In this document: piece after piece, positions 44,218 through 53,205 of the stretch
How the letters are laid out: every line of letters starts with the position of its first letter
How positions within the stretch are numbered: the first letter of the stretch is position 1
NCBI RefSeq assembly: GCF_003259845.1
Contig: NZ_QLMJ01000019.1
Coordinates: 62,001-126,000, forward strand
Reading direction: 5' to 3'
DNA length: 64,000 bases
Origin: Actinoplanes lutulentus
GTDB taxonomy: Bacteria; Actinomycetota; Actinomycetes; Mycobacteriales; Micromonosporaceae
Notes under the pieces: model-generated
Databases searched by the model: none
What the model was told of the DNA's origin: nothing
Seen by the model: only the letters and a program-made list of their open reading frames with translations
Position numbers and translations under genes: made by a program

Positions 44218-45317
44218 GGTTGGGCCGCCGTGACCGGAGCGAGGTCGTAGAGGTCCCCGAATCCGAAGGTGATCGGCTTCTCCCGGCCGTAGTTCACGAG
44301 ATCCTTCTGATTGTCGAACATCTCCTGCGTCGTGAGCGGCGTCCCGTCCTTGTACGCCCCGAGCGACAGCTCCCAGCCGGCGTCGAAGCCCTCCGGATTG
44401 AGCCCCTGGAAGCCCTCCAGAGCCTTGATCTTGTCGCGCAACTCGTCAGTCGGGTTCTGCAGGTCCGCGTAGGCGAGCCAGAGAGCCTTCATAAGCCGCT
44501 TCGCGGCTTCGGGGTTCTTCTCCAGCCACGAACGCGTCGTGTAGTACTCATGGGATGCCAGCGGCAGGATGGACGGCAGATCCACAGCCCAGTTGAGCCA
44601 GAGGACGCCCCAGCCGTCGGCGCCCGGAAGGTTGACATTGGGGAAGGAGTTCGCGAAGCCGTTCACCCGCTTCTCGCGCGCCGCCGCCAGCTGCGCGGCG
44701 TTGTCCGCGTTCGGCACCAGCGTGACGTCGCGGTCCGGGTCGACCCCGTGCTCGGTGAGCATGATCCGCAGGTACTTCTGCCCGGTCGAGCCCTCGGGAG
44801 AGGATGCGAGCGACGTGCCGGCCAGCGCCTTCACGCGCTGATCGACGGGCGAGTCCGGCGTGACGCCCTTCGCCGCGAACTGCGCCGCCGTCTCGTTGTT
44901 GATCGCCAGCCCGAACGTCACGGCGGGATTGGCCGTTCCCAGACTGACGAGCTCGGTCCGGCCCTCGGCGTACGCGTTGTAGAGCGATCCCGCCCCGCCC
45001 GAGGCGACGTCCATCTCACCGGCGATCAGGCCCTGCGTGGCGGTCGCGGCATTGCTGGCGAGGATGAACTCGAAGTCGGCGTCCAGGCCCACCTCGGTGA
45101 AGTAGTCCTGCGCGATGATGACCAGCGTGATCAGGTCGGTGAAGGTCGGCCCCGTCGACCTGATGGTGACGGCGATGCCGTCCCCCGACGACCCGTCGCT
45201 CCCGTTGTCCTCGCCGCCGCCACATCCGGCAACCACGAGCGTGGCCGCGGCCAGGCCGGCGAGCCATGCCCTGCGTGCACGTCGTGTCGCGATGCGCTTT
45301 GTTCGCCAGGTCAGCAT
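44214..45317 (-). CDS. ABC transporter substrate-binding lipoprotein (NMT1/SsuA-like)
   Basis: 367 residues. The signal peptide ends in the lipobox VVAGC. The mature part has the NMT1/THI5-like pattern (VLIIAQDYF-type first strand, DVASGGAGSLYNAYAEG, LASSPEGSTGQKYLR). ATG 45317 with AGGGAG. The paired IclR-type operators are 163 bp upstream, leaving a long leader if transcription starts there. First gene of importer plus MmgE/PrpD operon. Confidence 0.87.
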   Translation of the reverse strand: MLTWRTKRIATRRARRAWLAGLAAATLVVAGCGGGEDNGSDGSSGDGIAVTIRSTGPTFTDLITLVIIAQDYFTEVGLDADFEFILASNAATATQGLIAGEMDVASGGAGSLYNAYAEGRTELVSLGTANPAVTFGLAINNETAAQFAAKGVTPDSPVDQRVKALAGTSLASSPEGSTGQKYLRIMLTEHGVDPDRDVTLVPNADNAAQLAAAREKRVNGFANSFPNVNLPGADGWGVLWLNWAVDLPSILPLASHEYYTTRSWLEKNPEAAKRLMKALWLAYADLQNPTDELRDKIKALEGFQGLNPEGFDAGWELSLGAYKDGTPLTTQEMFDNQKDLVNYGREKPITFGFGDLYDLAPVTAAQP

Positions 45318-45479
45318 TCGGACTCTCCCTTCGTGTGCGATGCGCCGCCACGAGCCGCCGGTCTGCGGCCACCCTCGGCGCCTGTCTGAACGTGGATGCC
45401 GTACGGGCACCGCGATGCGCGTCCACGTGCCGTTCTGACGAGCAACCCAGCTACGGGACACCTCTAAGGCTCATCTAAA

Positions 45480-45515
45480 GTTCGTATATACGACCGTGTG
45501 ATCGAACTAACGAAT
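45480..45515 (-). promoter_or_regulatory. IclR-type operator pair upstream of importer/MmgE-PrpD operon
   Basis: Proximal GTTCGTATATACGACC (45480-45495), distal GATCGAACTAACGAAT (45500-45515; 10 of 16 matches), starts 20 bp apart. Confidence 0.72.
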
Positions 45516-45666
45516 TGCAGGAAAGGTAAGACGGCATTTCACTCGTGTCAACGGGCTCACACATCCCGAGTGAGCACGGACCCGCGCCGGGTGTGGCCGC
45601 ACCCGGGCGGAGGCTGCTCCAATGAAGATCCAAATGTGGACACCCCGCCGCCGAGTGACCTAGTCT

Positions 45667-45702
45667 GATTACATATACGAAACAAAGTTCGTCTTTACGA
45701 AC
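45667..45702 (+). promoter_or_regulatory. IclR-type operator pair upstream of alpha/beta hydrolase
   Basis: Proximal GTTCGTCTTTACGAAC (45687-45702) with perfect arms, distal GATTACATATACGAAA (45667-45682; 11 of 16 matches), starts 20 bp apart. Confidence 0.74.
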
Positions 45703-45797
45703 TGTGCGAGTCGCGGCAACCGTGGTCGGCCGCATCGGGGACCCCCTCGAGCACCAGGCTGTGCACGACCGATGCCGGCCGCAGGAAAGGAGTGCCG

Positions 45798-46538
45798 GTG
45801 ACCGGCAAACCCCCGTTCGTCCTCGTCCACGGTGGCCGGCACGGCGGATGGGCCTGGCGCCGGGTCGCCACACCGCTGCGCCGGGCCGGGCACGACGTCC
45901 ACACCCCCACGCTGACCGGCCTGGGCGAACGGGCGCATCTGCTCGGCCCCGCGATCGGCCTCGACACCCACATCGCCGACCTCGTCGCGGTCTTCGAGTA
46001 CGAGGACCTCGCGGATGTGGTGCTCGTCGCGCACAGCTACGGCGGGGCCGTCGCCTGCGGTGCGATGGAGCAGGTGGCCGACCGGGTTCGCAGTCTCGTT
46101 CTCGTCGACGCGCACATGCCGGAGTCGGGACAGTCGGTCCTGGATCTGGTCGGGCCCGAGCGAGCCGCGGCGTTGCGCCAGCGGGTGAAGGAGCAGGGCG
46201 AGGGCTGGTTCGTCCCGGTGTCCGACGCCTCGTGGTGGGGCCTGACCGATCCCGGCGACATCGCCTGGGTCAACACCAAGATCACTGCCCAGCCGATGAA
46301 GACGTACGAGGACCCGGCGCCCTCGACCGAGCGTGCCCGGGCGTCCGCGTACACCTTCATCGAGTGCTCGCGGTCCCGGCTGCCGGCAGACGAACGTGCC
46401 TGGCAACGGTCCCGTTGCCAGGACTCGGCCACGCGGCGGTACCGCGTGGTCGAGGGCTCGCACGACGTCATGGTCGACGCGCCGGAGGCCCTGGTGGCAC
46501 TCCTGCTCGAGGCCCAGGACCCGCCGGGCGCCGGTTAG
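45798..46538 (+). CDS. Alpha/beta hydrolase (EstC-like esterase)
   Basis: 246 residues without signal, so cytosolic. PPFVLVHGGRHGGWAW forms the first strand and oxyanion region; TPTLTGLGER is typical of the EstC-like family; nucleophile Ser in AHSYGGAVA, Asp in LVDAHMP, His in EGSHDVMVD. GTG 45798 is preferred over GTG 45792 because AAAGGAG then lies at correct spacing. Paralogue of the gene at 48238. Likely cleaves an imported ester. Its end overlaps the convergent cupin gene by 4 bp. Confidence 0.88.
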   Translation: MTGKPPFVLVHGGRHGGWAWRRVATPLRRAGHDVHTPTLTGLGERAHLLGPAIGLDTHIADLVAVFEYEDLADVVLVAHSYGGAVACGAMEQVADRVRSLVLVDAHMPESGQSVLDLVGPERAAALRQRVKEQGEGWFVPVSDASWWGLTDPGDIAWVNTKITAQPMKTYEDPAPSTERARASAYTFIECSRSRLPADERAWQRSRCQDSATRRYRVVEGSHDVMVDAPEALVALLLEAQDPPGAG

Positions 46539-46936
46539 TCGCGCATCTCGTCGATGCGTGCGGCCAGGTATTCGTCGTCGGTCACCGCGTCCGCCCAGTC
46601 GACACCGGCCAGCGAGATGCCGGTGTGCACCATGTACCGGCCGGCCGAAGCACCGTGCCAGTGCCGGACGCCGGGCGGTGTCCAGATCTTGTCGCCGGCC
46701 GACACGGTCACGACGCCGTCGTCGGAGCCGACCAGCCCTTCTCCCGACAGGATGATGAGGAGTTGCCCGCCTTCGTGGACGTGCCAGTGCGTACGTGCAC
46801 CGGGCATGAAGAACACGTCGGCGACGCCGATCCCGTCACGACGCGGCAGCGCGCTGTCGACCCACACCTCCCCGGTGAACGTGCCCTGCGCCCGGTTCGA
46901 CGGCACCGACTTCTGTGCTCGGACCACGGTGATCAT
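46535..46936 (-). CDS. Cupin-domain protein
   Basis: 133 residues. Cupin motif 1 is visible as THWHVHEGGQLLIILSGEG and motif 2 as PPGVRHWHGA, with histidines and a glutamate suited to metal binding. Likely a small dioxygenase, isomerase or auxiliary lactone/decarboxylation enzyme; exact reaction unknown. Situated 69 bp after the MFS gene on the same strand, so probably the last gene of the hydrolase-hydrolase-MFS-cupin operon. Confidence 0.85.
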   Translation of the reverse strand: MITVVRAQKSVPSNRAQGTFTGEVWVDSALPRRDGIGVADVFFMPGARTHWHVHEGGQLLIILSGEGLVGSDDGVVTVSAGDKIWTPPGVRHWHGASAGRYMVHTGISLAGVDWADAVTDDEYLAARIDEMRD

Positions 46937-47005
46937 GAGGTACTCCTTCTCGACAGCGTCACGGGAACAGGTTTCGCGTACTCAAGCCGCCGTCGCTTTC
47001 TCACG

Positions 47006-48241
47006 TCATCGCCGCCCACCGGCGGGACGCAGCAGCCACAGCACGACAAGCCCGCCGATCAGGGCGCAGACTCCCCCGAGGACGAGCGCGAGCCGAGTCC
47101 CGAACGTCTCCGCGACGAAACCGCTCAGCGGAGCTCCGAGACCGACACCGCCCAGCACAGCCACGGTGAACAGGCCCATCATGCGTCCGCGCATGCCCTT
47201 GTCCACGCGCAGTTGAAGGCCGGCTGCTCCGCCGTTGACGAGCACCGTGGTGCCCAGCCCGAGCAGCACCGCCGTCGCCGCTGCCAGCCCCACCGACGGG
47301 GACGCCGCCAGACATAGCTGGGCCGCCCCGTACACGCAGGAGCCGCCGGCCAGCAGCTGCCCGCCCACGTTGGTGCGACGCGCCAGCCAGAAGGCGCCCA
47401 CGATCGAACCGACAGCCATCGCGGCCATCAGCAAAGCGAACGTCACGCTGGTCCCTCGCAGGTCACGGACCGCGAACAGCGGAAAGAGGACGTTCCAATT
47501 GAAGGCGAGCGTCGACGTCCCGAAGAGCAGAAGCAGGACGACGCGCAGATATCGATCACTCCAAGCCAGCCGAAGCCCTTCCCGAAGCGTTCCCCGAACC
47601 GGCCCGGCGGGACTGCGGAAGACCTCCCCGGCCCGGCCGATGATCACCAACGCGAGCAGGGACAGCGACGTGCAGACGCCGGTGGCGACGAAGCCCCAGC
47701 CGAAGCCGAAGGAGCTGATCACGACGGCGGCGAGCGCCGGTCCGACCATCCTGGCGAGTTGCAGCAGGACCCCGTTGAGGCTCAGCGCGTTGGTCACCGC
47801 CTCTTCGGGCACCAGCTCAGCGGCGAACGTCCGCCGGGCCGGCTGGTCGAATGCCCAGGCCACGCCCGTGACGGTGGCGAACACCAGCACCCACACCACG
47901 GAGGCCAGGTGGGCGAGCACCAGCAGGCCGAGCAGCAGCGAACTGACCGTGGTCACCGCCTGGGTGGCGAGGATGAGCCGCCGTGTGTCGACGCGGTCGG
48001 TCAGCGCTCCGGCGTACGGCGCCACCAGGAACAGCGGAATGTTCTGTACGGCGGTGACGATCCCGACCATGGTCCCGCTGTCCGTCAGCTCGAGCACCAG
48101 CAGCGACTGCGTGACGACGTAGAACCAGAAGCCGGTCTGTGAGATCGACTGACCGGCGAACCACAGGCGGTAGGACCCGTAGCGGAACGAGGCGAAGGTA
48201 CGGGAACGAGGCCCGGCCGCTCCCGGGGTGTCCGTTCTCAT
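47006..48241 (-). CDS. MFS exporter (enterobactin-exporter/MFS_3-like)
   Basis: 411 residues with about 12 hydrophobic segments; FRYGSYRLWFAGQSISQTG in helix 1 and DRVDTRRLIL are typical of this subgroup. ATG 48241 chosen because it overlaps the upstream hydrolase stop as ATGA. Efflux of a pathway intermediate or toxic product is possible. Confidence 0.87.
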   Translation of the reverse strand: MRTDTPGAAGPRSRTFASFRYGSYRLWFAGQSISQTGFWFYVVTQSLLVLELTDSGTMVGIVTAVQNIPLFLVAPYAGALTDRVDTRRLILATQAVTTVSSLLLGLLVLAHLASVVWVLVFATVTGVAWAFDQPARRTFAAELVPEEAVTNALSLNGVLLQLARMVGPALAAVVISSFGFGWGFVATGVCTSLSLLALVIIGRAGEVFRSPAGPVRGTLREGLRLAWSDRYLRVVLLLLFGTSTLAFNWNVLFPLFAVRDLRGTSVTFALLMAAMAVGSIVGAFWLARRTNVGGQLLAGGSCVYGAAQLCLAASPSVGLAAATAVLLGLGTTVLVNGGAAGLQLRVDKGMRGRMMGLFTVAVLGGVGLGAPLSGFVAETFGTRLALVLGGVCALIGGLVVLWLLRPAGGRR

Positions 48242-48972
48242 GGGCGTGAACTCGCCGGGACCCCGACGACGTCCACGCATTCCAGAAGCAGCCTCGTCAG
48301 GGCATCGGGCGCGGTCACCATGGCGTCGTGGACCGCGTCGAGCCGGCGGTAGTGGAAGCGGTCGTCACGGACACTGCGCTCGCGGGCGCGCTCCAGCAGC
48401 TTCGGCCACGTCGGCGACCGCACGCACTCGATGTACATGCCCGGCGCCGCCCATGCCCGGTCGGTGCACCCGGTGGGATCCCGGTACGTCTTCAACGGTT
48501 GGGCGGTCGTCCTGCTGTTCACCCAGGCGATGTCCGCCGGATCGGATACGCCGTATGCCGAGGCGTCGGACGGCGGCAGGAACCAGCCCTCGCCGTGCGC
48601 GTCGGCGAGGGCCACCATCTGGGTGGCACGCTCGGAACCGATCAGGTCGAACACCGACTCCCCGGTTCTCGGCATGTGCGCATCGAGGTGGACGAGGCCG
48701 CGCACGCGAGGGCCGATGCACTCCATCGCGGCGCAGGCGACGGCCCCTCCGTAGCTGTGGGCGACCAGCACCGCCTGCTCGGTGTCCTCGCATGCGAAGA
48801 CGCCGACGAGATCCTGGACGTGGACGTCGAGACCGATGTCCGGTCGCAGCAGGTGCGACCGCTCCCCCAGCCCCGTCAGCGTCGGGGTGTGCACCGCGTG
48901 GCCGGCCGCGCGGAGCCGTCGCGCCACACGGCGCCAGCACCAGCCTCCGTGCCGTCCCCCGTGCAGCAGCAC
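48238..48972 (-). CDS. Alpha/beta hydrolase (EstC-like), start uncertain
   Basis: 244 residues from the GTG at 48972. Shares HGGRHGGWCWRRVA, TPTLTGLGERSHLL, nucleophile AHSYGGAVA and DAHMP with its paralogue at 45798; the late histidine is in LDAVHDAMV. The homologous N-terminus (residues reading RPPF) lies just upstream of this GTG in the same frame, but no ATG/GTG/TTG exists there; an ACG eight bases after GGAG of the previous gene is the only well-spaced codon. Either the product starts short in strand 1, a rare start codon is used, or the sequence has an error. Confidence 0.75.
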   Translation of the reverse strand: MLLHGGRHGGWCWRRVARRLRAAGHAVHTPTLTGLGERSHLLRPDIGLDVHVQDLVGVFACEDTEQAVLVAHSYGGAVACAAMECIGPRVRGLVHLDAHMPRTGESVFDLIGSERATQMVALADAHGEGWFLPPSDASAYGVSDPADIAWVNSRTTAQPLKTYRDPTGCTDRAWAAPGMYIECVRSPTWPKLLERARERSVRDDRFHYRRLDAVHDAMVTAPDALTRLLLECVDVVGVPASSRP

Positions 48973-48992
48973 GAAGGGCGGGCGGGCCGTGG

Positions 48993-50384
48993 CTATTTCT
49001 CCGCCTTGTACGTGTCGCCGGCCCAGAAACCGCCCGCGAACTCAGGGTTGCGGTAGTTGATGAAGCGCGGCACGAGTGCCGGGTCGATGCGGGTGGCGCG
49101 GGAGTTCAGGTCAGCGGGCGCTGTGCTCGGCCAGACGCCGGTGCGTACCCGCTCGTTCATGATCTCGATGGCCGCCACCGACTCGTTGGCCCGGAACGAG
49201 CAGTGGCCGGCGCCGTTGACGTGGATCAGCCGCACGAAGCGCCCTTTGCCGTGCTTTCGCGCCTCCTGGAGATATCCGAAGTTCGCGGCCGGCTGCACCA
49301 GCGGGTCACCGATCAGGTTGTTCATCAGGAAGGGCCGCTGCGGCCTTGTCGTGTAGTCGCCGTGCAGGTGGATCTCGTTGACCGCGGCCGGATCGGCCTC
49401 GATCCGGGAGGCCTTGTTGATCGTCTTCAGGTCGGCTGCCAGATCCAGTCCGGCCGCACGGTAGAACTTGCGGACCGCCGCCTGCTGTTCGGGCAGGGTC
49501 ATCGTGAAGAAGATCTTCCGGTAGTCGAATCCGGTGGTCCAGGTGAAGGATTGGCCGCCGACCTGCTGCTCCTGGTTGCGACGCGTGTTGACATCGAAGG
49601 CGTAGAGGTTGCGCAGCGTGTCGTACATGTATGCCTGTACCTGGTCGAGATCGGTGACGTCCGGCGGCGGCAGGGCTGCGTTGGTCCAGGTGTTCATCTG
49701 ACCCAGGGTCAGCGCCAACGCGATACGCGCCCTGCCCGCGGGGGTGGCTTGCGCCGCGTCGATCGCGGCCCGCCAGCTGTCGGCGTCGAGCGCGAAGTTC
49801 GTCCCGGGATGCTGAACGATCGGCAGGTCGATGCCGAGGAAGACCTTCGCCGCGAACAGGGAACTCAACCGGGGCATGAGGTACGGGATGTACCCGGGCA
49901 CGGTGCAGTTCGCCACGGCGCCGTCGATCCGGTCGGGGTACCGCTCCATCGTGTACCCGGCTACCACGCCGCCGCTCGATCCGCCGTTGGTGATCACGTA
50001 CCGCGGCTCGCCGTAGCGTTCCGTGAAGACGTCGATGACCTGGATGAGCTGCGCCGCCGACACCCGCGCGTCGCGGCCGCCCTGGTCGAACGGGATGCGC
50101 CGGACGCCGGCCGCCGCGTAGCCGCGGCCGTGCAGGGTGGTGTAGGCGGCGTTGACGCCCCCGGTGACGAAGTCCAGGTCCAGAAGCAGCGTGCCGTTCC
50201 ACCCCCGGTCCGGCATGGTGATCCGCCAGTCCATGCCGTCAGGGAGCAGTCCGTTGGTCGTCGTGACCGGGACATCCGCCGCGGCCGCCGCCGGCGTTGT
50301 AGGTGCGACGTGCAGCGCAACGATAACGACGGCGGCCACCGCGGCCCGAACCACGCGAATCAGCGCCAAGCGTCTGGGCATCAT
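48993..50384 (-). CDS. Secreted alpha/beta hydrolase
   Basis: 463 residues. Signal peptide VVRAAVAAVVIVALHVAPTT ending near AAAA. A nucleophile-elbow-like TNGGSSGGVVAGY and a late VNGAGHCSF histidine fit a serine hydrolase of the tannase/prolyl-peptidase-like clan; PYLMPRLSSLFA and related segments look like a lid domain. ATG 50384 has GAAAGG upstream and the operator is directly adjacent. First gene of the operon that continues with the cytosolic hydrolase, MFS exporter and cupin. Extracellular ester or amide cleavage inferred. Confidence 0.78.
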   Translation of the reverse strand: MMPRRLALIRVVRAAVAAVVIVALHVAPTTPAAAAADVPVTTTNGLLPDGMDWRITMPDRGWNGTLLLDLDFVTGGVNAAYTTLHGRGYAAAGVRRIPFDQGGRDARVSAAQLIQVIDVFTERYGEPRYVITNGGSSGGVVAGYTMERYPDRIDGAVANCTVPGYIPYLMPRLSSLFAAKVFLGIDLPIVQHPGTNFALDADSWRAAIDAAQATPAGRARIALALTLGQMNTWTNAALPPPDVTDLDQVQAYMYDTLRNLYAFDVNTRRNQEQQVGGQSFTWTTGFDYRKIFFTMTLPEQQAAVRKFYRAAGLDLAADLKTINKASRIEADPAAVNEIHLHGDYTTRPQRPFLMNNLIGDPLVQPAANFGYLQEARKHGKGRFVRLIHVNGAGHCSFRANESVAAIEIMNERVRTGVWPSTAPADLNSRATRIDPALVPRFINYRNPEFAGGFWAGDTYKAEK

Positions 50385-50391
50385 GACGACC

Positions 50392-50427
50392 TTTCGTATA
50401 TACGAACAACCGGACGGATATACGAGA
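50392..50427 (-). promoter_or_regulatory. IclR-type operator pair upstream of secreted hydrolase operon
   Basis: Proximal TTTCGTATATACGAAC (50392-50407) lies 7 bp from the start codon and overlaps the ribosome-binding region; distal GGACGGATATACGAGA (50412-50427; 11 of 16 matches) starts 20 bp further out. Confidence 0.74.
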
Positions 50428-50525
50428 TTCATGTAACGAGCCCGAGACGAGAAAGTCAACTGTCAATGTCACGCGATCGCGGACGACGGCGTACAGGATG
50501 GGGAAGGCGGGGTGGGGCGAGCCTT

Positions 50526-51365
50526 TCAGGATTCGCTGGTCGTGAGCGGCGCCGCAGGCCCCGGCTTCGATGCGACGCGGGCGGTGGGCGTCCACCCGGG
50601 CCGCGGGATCGCGGCGAGCAACTGCCGCGTGTAATCGCTGCGAGGGTCCTCAAGGATGGCCTCGATCGGTCCGGTCTCCTCGACGTGGCCGTCGCACATC
50701 ACGACACATTCGTCGGCGATCTGCCGGACAACGGCGAGGTCGTGGGAGACGAACAGGTAGGTGAGCCCGAGTTCCTCACGCAAGTCGGTGAGCAGGTTGA
50801 GGACGTGGGCCTGGACGCTAACGTCCAGCGCGGAGACGGCTTCGTCGAGGACCAGAACGGTCGGTTCGACGGCGAGCGCCCGGGCGATCGCCACCCGCTG
50901 GCGTTCTCCGCCGGACAGCCGGCGGGGATGCACGCTCACGTGGCGTTCCTGTAGGCCGACGTGCGCGAGCAGGTCACGGATCCGGTCGGCGCGCCAGGCG
51001 GCGTCACGGTCGAAGTGGATTCGCAGAACCTCGTCGAGACTCGCCGCGACGGTCTGCGCCGGATCGAGCGAGGAGTTGGGGTCCTGGAAAACCATCTGGA
51101 CCTGACGGGCCAGGACCCGTCGCTGGCGACGGGGCCAGGGCAGGCGGGGACGGTTCACCCCGTGCACGAGTACGGACCCGGCGGTGGGTTGCTCAAGTCC
51201 GGCGATCATCCGAGCGGTCGTGGTCTTGCCGGAGCCGGACTCGCCGACCAGTGCCAGCGATCCACCAGAGGGCAGGTCGAACGAGATACCTTCGACGGCG
51301 ACGAAGTCCCCGCCGCTGCCGGAGAAGACTTTACGCAGGTCACGCACCTGCAGGGCGTCGCTCAT
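50526..51365 (-). CDS. Peptide-type ABC transporter ATPase (DppF/OppF-like)
   Basis: 279 residues. Walker A GESGSGKTTT, QMVFQDPNSSLDP, signature LSGGERQRVAIAR, Walker B VLVLDEAVSALD and FVSHDLAVV. ATG 51365 overlaps the preceding ATPase gene as ATGA; a longer frame upstream runs antisense-like through that gene. It lacks the long C-terminal cysteine-rich extension of its partner. Last gene of the eight-gene operon. Confidence 0.92.
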   Translation of the reverse strand: MSDALQVRDLRKVFSGSGGDFVAVEGISFDLPSGGSLALVGESGSGKTTTARMIAGLEQPTAGSVLVHGVNRPRLPWPRRQRRVLARQVQMVFQDPNSSLDPAQTVAASLDEVLRIHFDRDAAWRADRIRDLLAHVGLQERHVSVHPRRLSGGERQRVAIARALAVEPTVLVLDEAVSALDVSVQAHVLNLLTDLREELGLTYLFVSHDLAVVRQIADECVVMCDGHVEETGPIEAILEDPRSDYTRQLLAAIPRPGWTPTARVASKPGPAAPLTTSES

Positions 51366-52348
51366 GGTGTGGCCGCCTTCCGGGCTCGGACGACCGCGTC
51401 GTCGAATTCGCTGTCCCCGACGCGGTGGCAGGCGGCGAGCCGGCCGCCGTGGTCGGCCAGGGCGGGCCGTTCGGTGCGGCATCGATCGGTGGCCAGCGGG
51501 CATCGGGTGGCGAACACGCAGCCGGTACCGGTCTCGTAGGCGGCGACCGGCCGGCCGGGGATGGTCTGCAGACGGGTACGGCGGTCGAGCCTGGGCCGGG
51601 AGGCGAGCAGCGCCGCAGTGTACGGGTGCAGCGGTCTGTCCTGGATCCGCGCGGTGGGGCCGTATTCGACGATGACGCCGGCGTACATGACGGCGAGGGT
51701 GTCGGTGACGGCGGCGGCCAGGTCGAGGTCGTGGGTGACGAAGACGAGGCCCAGGTGCCGTTCGGCCTGCAGGCGGGCGAGCACCGCGACGACATCGGCC
51801 TGCGAGGTCATGTCCAGGGCGGTGGTCGGTTCGTCGGCGAGGACCAGTTTCGGGTGATGGATCAGCGATCCGGCGATCATGACGCGTTGTAGCAGACCAC
51901 CGGAGAGCTGGTGCGGGTACTGGGCGAAACGCCGGCGGGCGTCGCGGATACCGACCTCGGCCAGCGCGGACGCGGCACGGTCCCACGCGTCGGAGCCGCG
52001 GCCGATGCCTTCGGTCATGAAGTCGCCGATCGTCCGGACCGGGTTGATCGCGGTACGCGGATCCTGGTGAACCATGGCGACGTGCTCGGCGCGCAACGTG
52101 CGCAGGGCTCGTTTCCGCAACGTCAGAACGGACTGTGCCTGATAGACGATCTCGCCGCGGACACGCGCCTGCACCGGAAGCAGCCGCATGATCGACTTCA
52201 GGGTCACCGATTTGCCGGAGCCGGACTCGCCGACCAGCCCCAGGGCGGCGCCCGGCGCCAGCGAGAACGTGACCCCCTGAAGAATTCGCCGGTATTGGCC
52301 ACTGACCGGCAGGTCGACCTGGAGGTCGTTGAGTTCCAACAGACTCAT
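51362..52348 (-). CDS. Peptide-type ABC transporter ATPase (DppD/OppD-like)
   Basis: 328 residues. Walker A GESGSGKSVT, Q-loop AMVHQDPRTAINP, signature LSGGLLQRVMIAG, Walker B LVLADEPTTALD, and a C-terminal oligopeptide-type segment with GCVFATRCPLATDRC cysteines that often hold an iron-sulfur cluster in this family. ATG 52348 overlaps the permease stop as ATGA. Confidence 0.92.
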   Translation of the reverse strand: MSLLELNDLQVDLPVSGQYRRILQGVTFSLAPGAALGLVGESGSGKSVTLKSIMRLLPVQARVRGEIVYQAQSVLTLRKRALRTLRAEHVAMVHQDPRTAINPVRTIGDFMTEGIGRGSDAWDRAASALAEVGIRDARRRFAQYPHQLSGGLLQRVMIAGSLIHHPKLVLADEPTTALDMTSQADVVAVLARLQAERHLGLVFVTHDLDLAAAVTDTLAVMYAGVIVEYGPTARIQDRPLHPYTAALLASRPRLDRRTRLQTIPGRPVAAYETGTGCVFATRCPLATDRCRTERPALADHGGRLAACHRVGDSEFDDAVVRARKAATP

Positions 52349-53205
52349 GTCAGCTCCTTGCGGCTGTCGAGGCGCTCGCCGACGACGTTGAACGCCAGGA
52401 CGGTCAGCACAATCAGCGCTCCGGCCGACAGTGACTGCCAGCCGTTGCCGTTGATGAGTGCGGCGTTGCCGGCCGAGACCATCAGGCCCCATTCCGCGTC
52501 CGGAGCCTGGACACCCAGGCCAAGGAAGGAGATGGCGGCCAGGTCCACCAGCGCCGTGGCGAACGTCAGGATGGCCTGGGCGGCGACCAGGGGAAGAATG
52601 TTGCAGCCAAGGTGCCGGACAGCGATACGCCAGGGTGAGAAGCCGAGCAACTGCCCGGCCTCGATGTACGGCAGATGCCGCTGGCGCACCGCCTCGGCCC
52701 GCACGACGCGGGCGACGAACGGGATGTAGGCGATCGACAAGGCGATGATCGGCCCGGTGAGCCCGGCGCCGGTGACGGCTACGGCGAGGATCGCGATGAG
52801 CACCGATGGGAAGGCGAAAAGGATGTCCAAAGCCCGGGTGATCACTTGATCCCAGAGGCCGCTTTTCCAAGCGGCGAGGACTGCCAGGCCGGAGCCGAGC
52901 ACGGTGGCGCCGAGGGTCACTATCGCCGGTCCGAAAAGGCTCAGGCGTGCGCCGTACAGTAGCCGGGACACGATGTCGCGGCCGAGATCGTCGGTGCCGA
53001 GAAGGTGCGCGGCACTCGGTCCTTGGCCGATCGCCAGCACATCGGTCTGCCCGGGTGGATACGGCGCGAGCAACGGAGCGAACAGTGCGGCCAGCACGAT
53101 CACAAAGATCACGGTGAGCGCGCCGATCAGAACCGGGTGCAGGCCGCGGGCGCGGCGGCGGACCGTTGCGCCCGGCACCGGCTCCGCGAGGTCCAGTGAT
53201 GTCAT
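52345..53205 (-). CDS. Peptide-type ABC transporter permease (DppC/OppC-like)
   Basis: 286 residues with an N-terminal helix (LIGALTVIFVIVLAALFAPLL), the GTDDLGRDIVSRLLYGAR motif of the family and about six membrane segments in total. Begins within a TGATG overlap with the upstream permease gene. Confidence 0.9.
   Translation of the reverse strand: MTSLDLAEPVPGATVRRRARGLHPVLIGALTVIFVIVLAALFAPLLAPYPPGQTDVLAIGQGPSAAHLLGTDDLGRDIVSRLLYGARLSLFGPAIVTLGATVLGSGLAVLAAWKSGLWDQVITRALDILFAFPSVLIAILAVAVTGAGLTGPIIALSIAYIPFVARVVRAEAVRQRHLPYIEAGQLLGFSPWRIAVRHLGCNILPLVAAQAILTFATALVDLAAISFLGLGVQAPDAEWGLMVSAGNAALINGNGWQSLSAGALIVLTVLAFNVVGERLDSRKELT

Larger units (their letters stand above)
45318..45797. other. 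Divergent control region with two IclR-type operator pairs
   Basis: About 480 bp without a gene. Contains the operator pairs at 45480-45515 and 45667-45702 facing opposite genes. The stretch 45318-45479 would be a long untranslated leader of the binding-protein gene; I see no riboswitch or attenuator fold in it. Confidence 0.5.
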
